Positions 56,971 through 64,000 of a stretch of 64,000 nucleotides of DNA are shown here, in pieces. The stretch lies in the NCBI GenBank assembly GCA_013339895.1, contig JABACO010000003.1:6256229-6320228 (forward strand). Direction: 5' to 3'. The notes beneath the pieces were generated by a model. It had not been told where the DNA came from, made no database searches, and saw nothing but the letters and a program-made list of their open reading frames with translations. How positions within the stretch are numbered: position 1 is the first letter of the stretch; every line of letters starts with the position of its first letter. This stretch comes from Ephydatia muelleri (taxonomy: Eukaryota; Porifera; Demospongiae; Spongillida; Spongillidae). A program made the translations under genes and the position numbers.

Positions 56971-58049
56971 AATAGCCGAATTGTAACCCTTTTTGCAGAG
57001 AAAGCAAATGACAAGAAAAGAGGAATGCCATGGCTGTACATGTAAGTAAAGAAACACAAGAACTCAAGCACCGCAATTGATATCTTGAATGAGTATGAAG
57101 TCTACCTGACTGTTACAACCTAGTGTGCCATTTATTAAAAATTTAATTTTGGTTGTCAATTTTTGGGACGGATTTTAAGGGGTGGGGTAGAGGAGAGGTA
57201 CGCATGCGCGTTGAAGCATTCCACAAATAGTGTACAGCATGCATGCCCACAGCCTATAAGTACCCTATGTCGTTCGTAAGCCCTCACTTCAATTATTCTC
57301 AAGTTATAACAGTATAACACCACAAGTGTTAGGAGAATATTCCAGGTACGTATACTTTAATTAACATAGGACAAGCATGTTATGCGTATAATATAGTGTC
57401 TTTGTGTGTATAAAATACTCAAAAATGACAACAACAACAACAAAAAATTAACCTAACCTTTGGGCCGAAATATGTATACTGTTGGATAATGGATTGTTAA
57501 CAAAAGTGACGCTTTAAAAGGAGCAGCTTTATATCTTCCACAAAACAGATCATGCCATCATGATCAAGCAAACAAATTTAGATCGTTAGATCTTTTTTGC
57601 TCAGCAAACGATGTTCTAATCTTTTCACAGCCAAGACCTCCAATTGATTTAATATCATTGTGGTACAAAATATCGTTACTAAAACAAAAGGTACGATATT
57701 TGGCTGTCATTGGTTGGTTGGATATGATGGTAGAATGTCATTTTAAAAAATAGGCGTCCAGCTGCAGAGTATAACGGGTCCACCGAAAAAAATCATATCC
57801 TTATAACTAGACAGTGTCGGATGTATAAGTAAGGGCAGTGGCGTAGCGAGAGTTTCGACGACGCGTGCAGCTTTCAAAACGCACTCTCTCAGGGACTATC
57901 CGAGATTTGAGTGGGTGACCGCGAAGCGCGCGCAACTGCCATGCCCCTGCTCTTCCTGATCGACACGGGTTGTGTCGTACCAAGACCCAAACGTACATGT
58001 ACGTGATGTCATACTGTACATTTGGGTCTGGGTACGAGACGTTTTGAAT

Positions 58050-58190
58050 GTTCTCTACACAGAATCGGAGTATCTCATTCTGTCACGGAGTTGTAAGGCT
58101 CTGAATCTTTAATTTCAACGCAAGCGTTACATTTTTATTGCGCGTACCGATAATGTATGCACTAGGTCCCTTTTCGTTGAAACGATCCCA
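58050..58190. mobile_element. GGGATCGTTTC MITE, one-ended, right-arm mirror
   Basis: Mirror of 25,995-26,135. Confidence 0.6.
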
Positions 58191-58586
58191 TGCATAACTG
58201 TCGTGATTACGATTACTGAACAAATTACAAGATTCCATGATAGCCCATGTCAAGTGTAGTCTCGTACCCAGATCCTATGTCAAGTGGACATTAGCTAGCG
58301 TATCAAAATAAGCAACATAGTGAAAATGTCAATACTTAGAAAGATCAGATTACAGAGAATACTTCTTGTCTTCCTGGTTCCAGATCTGACAAGAATTGAT
58401 TAGATGCTTAAATAATTTAATTATTTATTAAAGGGGGTTTATTTGTCACGATTGAAGTATAAGGTCTTGAATAGGTAAGGGGAAAAACCAAATTTTATTT
58501 GAAAATACATGATAGATGATGCGCAAGATTTTATTAAGATCGGTCGTGCTCGTTTTTTCGGTGAGAGACATTCTCTTTTGCAGATA

Positions 58587-58622
58587 AAACACGGATGTTA
58601 ACCTCGGTTAACATCCGTGTTT
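58587..58622. repeat. Perfect 17-bp inverted repeat, right-arm mirror
   Basis: Same hairpin as 25,561-25,596; both arms are intact. Confidence 0.9.
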
Positions 58623-58987
58623 CACCAACAAAATAGAAGTGTATGTGGTTTCTCCACCTGTGGCCTTACTGCTTGATCAGGTACAGGGGGCAGTTGAACT
58701 CTCATTGCAAGATCAATTGGAACAGTTTGTTGGTCATCAGACACTGCTTCAGGTGTAAAGTCCCATACCATGGATTCATCCATCTTTTCCTCCCGGGAGT
58801 TCTTGATTGTTTCATCATTAGGTGCAGTCCTATATCCTGCAATAGTTATCAACAGGCAAATCAATAGTCATATTCCTTAAAGGAGCACCTTTCAAATGAT
58901 TAAAATGAACCACTCTTCTTTTGTGGGTGTTAATACAATCCGCTATGTAGGTCCAATTACCTTTATGACCTTGCCATGGCTTATGCA
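58623..58987 (-). pseudogene. Gypsy pol remnant, right-arm mirror
   Basis: Mirror of 25,196-25,560. Confidence 0.5.
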
Positions 58988-59326
58988 GTTTACGTCATAA
59001 TCCCCTAGGCACTGCTGAGCAATGAAGGTACACTAGCTAACTTTGTATACAAAACCTTTGACATGATGATCATACACCTATTTCTGGTGCTGTTGCTTAC
59101 TTTGTATATAGTCATTTACCTTTTGTATGACTCACCTAAATGCTTCCTCAACTGCAGATATTAATTTTGCATTCTCCTCTTTTTCGACATATAACATTGT
59201 AGGATACAAACCTTGAACGAGAATATGGATCAAAACGAAAAAACTGATGCATGCAGGTAGGTGTATAACATGCAGTAATAAGCATATACACGTATCTAAT
59301 AAGAATGGCACATTTCTGATCCACAG

Positions 59327-62111
59327 CAAAGCTTCAAAACCCAAGAAAGAAGATGAATCGCTAGGTAGGTTAAAATAAATTTTTCAATAAAGTAGTTAAT
59401 AACATATTACCACAAATTATTTTTAACACGACTTGAAATTTATATTTACATTGCATTTCTCAAAGTCCTGTGCTACGACAGCTCTGTATGGCAGGCAGTC
59501 CAATGAAAGAGCCCTTTTGTCTAGACAAGGGGTTGCCATTGGATGAGCCATCTATAGTGAACTATCTTAAATTGCTAGTGTTATTTATTTTTACTTACAT
59601 TTATATTGTATTGATTATGTAACTTAAATAATATTAATCTTTACACGCAATACAAAACAACACAAATGACAACAAAGGAACTAGTTGTGAACAGAATTTG
59701 TTTTAGATTTTTTTTAAAAGAAGATATTTATGTTTATTTGAAAAAAAAAAAAGGAAATATGCTGTTTTTCACTCACCAAAGCTTCCTAATCTACAGAGGT
59801 GAACGACTTCTACATGATTGCTCCAGCATTTCGACCCAGAGCAAGGTTCAGCCAGCTGTAAAGGTGGCCTTATGACTTTGCTGCTGGACAGAAACACAAT
59901 ATGCACTAAAACAGGAAAAAAATGTTGGGCTTCTATGTCCCAAGCTCCATTAGATATAACACCATATGGACTAACTCAGAACCCTTTAGGTCATCTCTGT
60001 ACATATCTGAGGGCATAAAAATTTTAATATGACAATGTGATTGGCAATGATGTTATCAATTGTACTTACACCTGCATATGTAAGAAGAGATGATTACAAC
60101 CTGCAAAATACATGTACATGCATGTACTTAGGAATTTTACCATCATTAAACACTTATCACCATCAATAGAAAAGTTAGCTAGCATATAGACATTTTTCAT
60201 TTTTTAACATGACAGAGTAAAATATGTTATGCTGGTACCAGTATGTACTGGAAAGGTAGCATCCCACAATTATTTGTGTGCAAAGCCATAGCTGTAGAAA
60301 GTATTATTTGTGCCATTCTTCATTTTTGGTTGGCTAGGAGACTTCCATGCAGCATCCTATGCCAGATACATTAATGATGTATTAAATATTAAATAGTTGT
60401 TACAGTTTTGCAGAAACTGTTCCATGTATGGAACAGTTCACAACAAAATGTCATGATCCAAACATTACAAAATGTTATAAAAATCCTTTGTGTTTACATC
60501 GCTATAACTTTCGAACGTAATTAACGGTAAGTGAATCAGCGTCCTATTTCTACGCCTATTTTTTCATCATAACTTTCAGCAGGAGTAATCAAATCGCTTC
60601 AAATTCGGTTTGTAGGTAGTAGGGTCCTATTCCTATTGATTTGTTCTGTTCGTTAATTTTTACTCAATCCGTTACGGTCTGCAAAGTTGAAGCACATTTG
60701 CGCCATTAATTTCAGGCAACCCGACTTCATTCGACATGAAATTAATCCCTTTCTTGTTCCACCCATTCTCCATCCATCACAACTCAGTGCGTTTTTTTTT
60801 TTGTCTGAGTCTATAGCTATACGGGTCAAAGAAGATGCGTCACTTCGCATGACGATCGTATACCCAGAGATAATATATGTATATTATCTCTGCTGCTGTG
60901 TAGTCAAGTGGGCGTGACAGGAATGAAGTTTAGCAAGCAAATATCGAAAGCTTTATAATACACTACTAGGGAAGGGTGAGTGATGCGAGTAGTGAGTAGG
61001 AACCAAATCCTTACGCGCGATGTGGGAGGCGGCAATTAACAATCATCAGGCTGACAACCATTCACATTGATCCATTAGTTCAGTACGATCACATACGACA
61101 TGATAACCCATCTTCTTTGACCGTATAGCTATAGACTCAGACAAAAAATTAATAAACCAAAAACAAACACTGAGTTGCGAACAGCTATAGCTTAGTTGAA
61201 GGTGGAGTGGAAGTGATTAATATTCATGTGGAATGGGAGAGTTGCCTGCAATTAATGGCGCAAATCGAGCGGGAAATGTGCATTAAATATAATTAAACTT
61301 TGCATACCTGTATCTCTGTAACAGATAAAGTAAAATTTAACGAACATAACAAATGAATAGTGATTGGACCCCTCTACCTAAAATTCGATTTGATTACTCC
61401 TTCCGTAAGTTATGACCGGTTTACACCCATTGGGGTATCGGACGTTGCAATACTGGCGCGGAGCAAGTGCATGCAAGACCCTGCAATGTATTTTACAATA
61501 GAGAAATGGTGCAGTATGAAGTGCAATAAATTGAACGTTGATAGCGTTTACCATCGGAAGTTATAAACAATGTAAACGCAAAGAATTTTATAACATTTGG
61601 ATCAGTCACAACATTTTGTCATGAACTGTTCCATTATTTTTAAAATCTGTGTTTTGATTTTGTGAGAATTCAACATCCTGTTCTATTGCTTTGAAAATCT
61701 TACTGCTCATAACACAACTAAAGCTTTCTGTACCTTTTTAATTCTCACCATTATTGTACATGACAAATGTGCATTTTAATGCACTTGATCACTTCATATT
61801 GTTGGAACACGGTGTAGCATATTCACAGAATCGAAACCCCAACTAACATTATGGAGTGTCCAAATATATGCAGTAAACAAATATTGTACCTTACTAGATC
61901 TTAATAAATTTTTCTTATGCTCATACTTATGTAATCCACGTTTTGTAAAAGATTATACTCTAAAGAATGATTTGAGTGGAGATGCGAGTTTTATTGCTAT
62001 GGCTAATGTACAGTTGTATTATTATTGATTCGTCTGTTGTACTAAAGCTCTTCATCTTTATCTTGCAGAAAGTTATCGAAGCAAGCCATCAGATCTGTTT
62101 GTACCAAAAAG
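59327..62111 (+). CDS. Two microexons, right-arm mirror
   Basis: Mirrors of the microexons at 24,819-24,856 (here about 59,327-59,364) and 22,070-22,114 (here about 62,067-62,111), with the same splice sites and phase. The downstream microexons at 18.7 and 18.0 kb would lie beyond the window end if the arm continues. Confidence 0.35.
60427..61632. mobile_element. Fold-back element, right-arm mirror
   Basis: Mirror of 22,550-23,755. Confidence 0.6.
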
Positions 62112-62259
62112 AAGTGAGCGAACTTAATTTTAGCTACTTTTCCATCATTTGGGAAAATTAGGCTAAGCCATATACAAGTTGCATAAATTGTACAAATGGT
62201 CATAAGTATTATAATTATTATGAAACAGTTTCCACAAACATTGTGCTTGGTTTATGCAT

Positions 62260-63085
62260 GTATATCAGTTCTAATACGTTGTAAAAAATGCTTATGTTTG
62301 AATCACTATCACAATCAACACCATACATCATTGTACACCATTCTGCTAAGGCAAGAGTTATTTGGCAGACTGAGTCCTAATGAGACAGTGCCCAGACAAT
62401 CCTTACCGTATCAAACTGGCCTGGTATTTGGGTAGCTAGTGATTTTTGTTTTGCACTTTTTGCCATTGTCAATCTGTTATACATGGGCATGTTTTCATAA
62501 TTAGTATCTGGTACCATATGTTTGTGGTCTTACAGAAGGTCTGATACCCCACAAGGATCAAAACCACCAAAATGTTCTATAGGAGTATTCAATGAAATTG
62601 TTTTCAACATGGAAGAGTTCTTAGTTATTGCTCTGTTCGTTGATTTAAAGACGTCTGTTATGAAGATACATTTGGATAAACTTTACCCACTTAATTTACA
62701 GCAATATTAGTGGGACCTGGTTTCTTAAACTCTTTGGCCCGAATCGAGTTGGGAAAAGTGCAGATAAATTTTTTGACTGTTTATTCATAATAGATAATGC
62801 AAAAAATCAATGAACAATACAAATCAATAGCTACTGGACTCTTCAATGTTGGAACTGATTTCAAAAATGATTTCAATGTTTCTGCTATAAGATATGGTAA
62901 TATAAATACCCGTGGGGCATTAGACGTCATGAATGTAATGCGGAGTTTAGTAAGACTCCAATGTATAAAATGGTGTGGTATATTGTGAGGAAAATAGCAA
63001 GTTGATAGGTTAACCTTTCCAATAATGTCGCTATTCAAAATTTATAACATTATGCAAAGCTAAGCAGCGATTTCTTTGAAACGGC
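62260..63085. mobile_element. Degenerate fold-back element, right-arm mirror
   Basis: Mirror of 21,095-21,920. Confidence 0.45.
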
Positions 63086-63088
63086 CCC

Positions 63089-64000
63089 ATATAATTTATG
63101 GGCAACCAACCCCGCCAACTTTGATCATAGAACCAACTAGTACAGTACAACACCAGTGCTATTTAGATATAGTGCATATGCATGAATCAACACATAGATG
63201 ATGCATGCAGGAGATAGCAAGTATCTCCGTAAACCACCATGAGTCCGTAAGGGTACCTATGTTACACAGTTTCTCTCTTTGTTTAGAATACGTCCTGTAT
63301 TGTACAGTTGTTGAGGTGGATGTGTCGGGGTATCAACGTGGTACTAGTGCTGCTAGTTCTTCCACTGCATCTTGGACAGGCTCATCATTCTCTTCCACTA
63401 GTGGTAATTGTCCTGGGAGCCCAGTGGCCTTGCTTGCTTTTGGAATGTTTTGAGGGATACGGATATTTGGGGAACATACTTTCAATCGATCAAAGTGTAC
63501 TACTGAAAAACAATGATTCAGTATATTCTGTATTTTGTACGTGCCCACAGAGGGTCTGTTTATCACTTTGTATGGTTCAGTTCATGGGTTGTAGAATTTC
63601 TTTGCTTTTCCTTTTGGTACAACTGGGGTCAATAACCATACCTTGAATGGTTTGCCATGCATTTATCTTCCTGTTGTAGTGCTTGTCTGCCACTTTTTCA
63701 CTAACATACTTGTAGCTTTTTGCTTGCCTGCCAATACTGAGGTAATATTATGAAAATCCAGTAGTGGATTAAATGATGGTGTTATAATCAAAACAACTTT
63801 CTTCAGACGTTTTACACAATGAAAAGAGTGTTCCTTGACACAGGTCACAAGCATACTTTCAAGCGTCCTGTTGACGCGCTCCACAAGCCCATCGGACTGT
63901 GGGTGGTAAGGTGTGGTCCTGGTCTTTTCGATGTGAAGCTGAGTGACATTCTCATGTTGTGAACATACTCACACTCACAGGCCCTCTCACTTTCTCCATG
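63089..64000 (-). mobile_element. Gypsy relic, right-arm mirror (cut by window end)
   Basis: Mirror of 20,180-21,090: one LTR and the carboxy-terminal integrase remnant. The rest lies outside the window. Confidence 0.65.

Larger units (their letters stand above)
46588..64000. repeat. Right arm of giant inverted repeat
   Basis: Reverse complement of 20,180 to about 37,500. It contains mirrors of all left-arm features: transporter copies, microsatellites, fold-back elements, MITEs and gypsy fragments. It still matches at the last base of the window, so its outer limit is unknown. Confidence 0.9.

Noticed and set aside
20180..64000. Palindrome as a simple read-through of both strands of one molecule
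   Set aside because: Such artefacts turn back without a spacer. Here the arms are separated by a unique 1.6-kb core, differ in satellite copy number, and only one carries the 6.2-kb transposon.

Overview
The window is metazoan nuclear DNA. Evidence: short exons with GT/AG borders and long introns, 99-bp single-repeat ankyrin exons, Tc1, Ty3/gypsy and CACTA-like (CMC superfamily) transposons, MITEs, satellites and microsatellites. Frequent TACATGTA-type motifs and the transposon types suggest a marine invertebrate, perhaps a sponge, but the species cannot be fixed from sequence alone. There are no prokaryotic operons, and I recognised no rRNA or tRNA genes.

Layout. (1) 1-9,170: two tandem copies (about 4.0 and 4.6 kb) of a unit that holds a dead transposon ORF (+ strand) and phase-0 ankyrin-repeat exons (- strand). 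Copy 1 was later hit by a 438-bp MITE with a TA target duplication. (2) 9,170-20,000: a decayed Tc1 element, large fold-back elements, a GGGATCGTTTC MITE, a minisatellite, one more ankyrin exon and a minus-strand chain of phase-1 microexons. (3) 19,085-21,090: a Ty3/gypsy relic. (4) From about 20,180 to the window end the sequence is a giant inverted repeat. The left arm (20,180 to about 37,500) reappears reverse-complemented at about 46,590-64,000; paired positions sum to about 84,180-84,187. The arms differ, where compared, only by homopolymer or microsatellite length. Each arm carries fold-back elements, gypsy fragments and two tandem decayed copies of a TMEM104-like transporter gene.

(5) Centre, 34,803-49,384: a putative large CACTG-ended element interrupts an exon of the second transporter copy. 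Its long inverted ends consist largely of about 153-bp satellite repeats facing each other around a 1.6-kb core, which holds a 246-codon ORF. Nested in the left satellite array is a cleanly delimited 6,176-bp CMC-type transposon (37,503-43,678) with a CA target duplication, CCCAAG terminal inverted repeats and GCATGCATGATC-rich subterminal repeats. It has two divergent genes: a tnp2-like DDE transposase (minus strand, one apparent frameshift) and an intact seven-exon, 319-aa BEN-domain protein (plus strand).

The most interesting item is this transposase plus BEN pair, which may be an animal analogue of the plant En/Spm TnpD plus TnpA arrangement. The second is the palindrome. The right flank of the CACTG element should be the rest of the interrupted transporter exon but is instead the inverted left flank. 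That points either to an assembly walk through identical inverted ends or to a very recent real inverted duplication.
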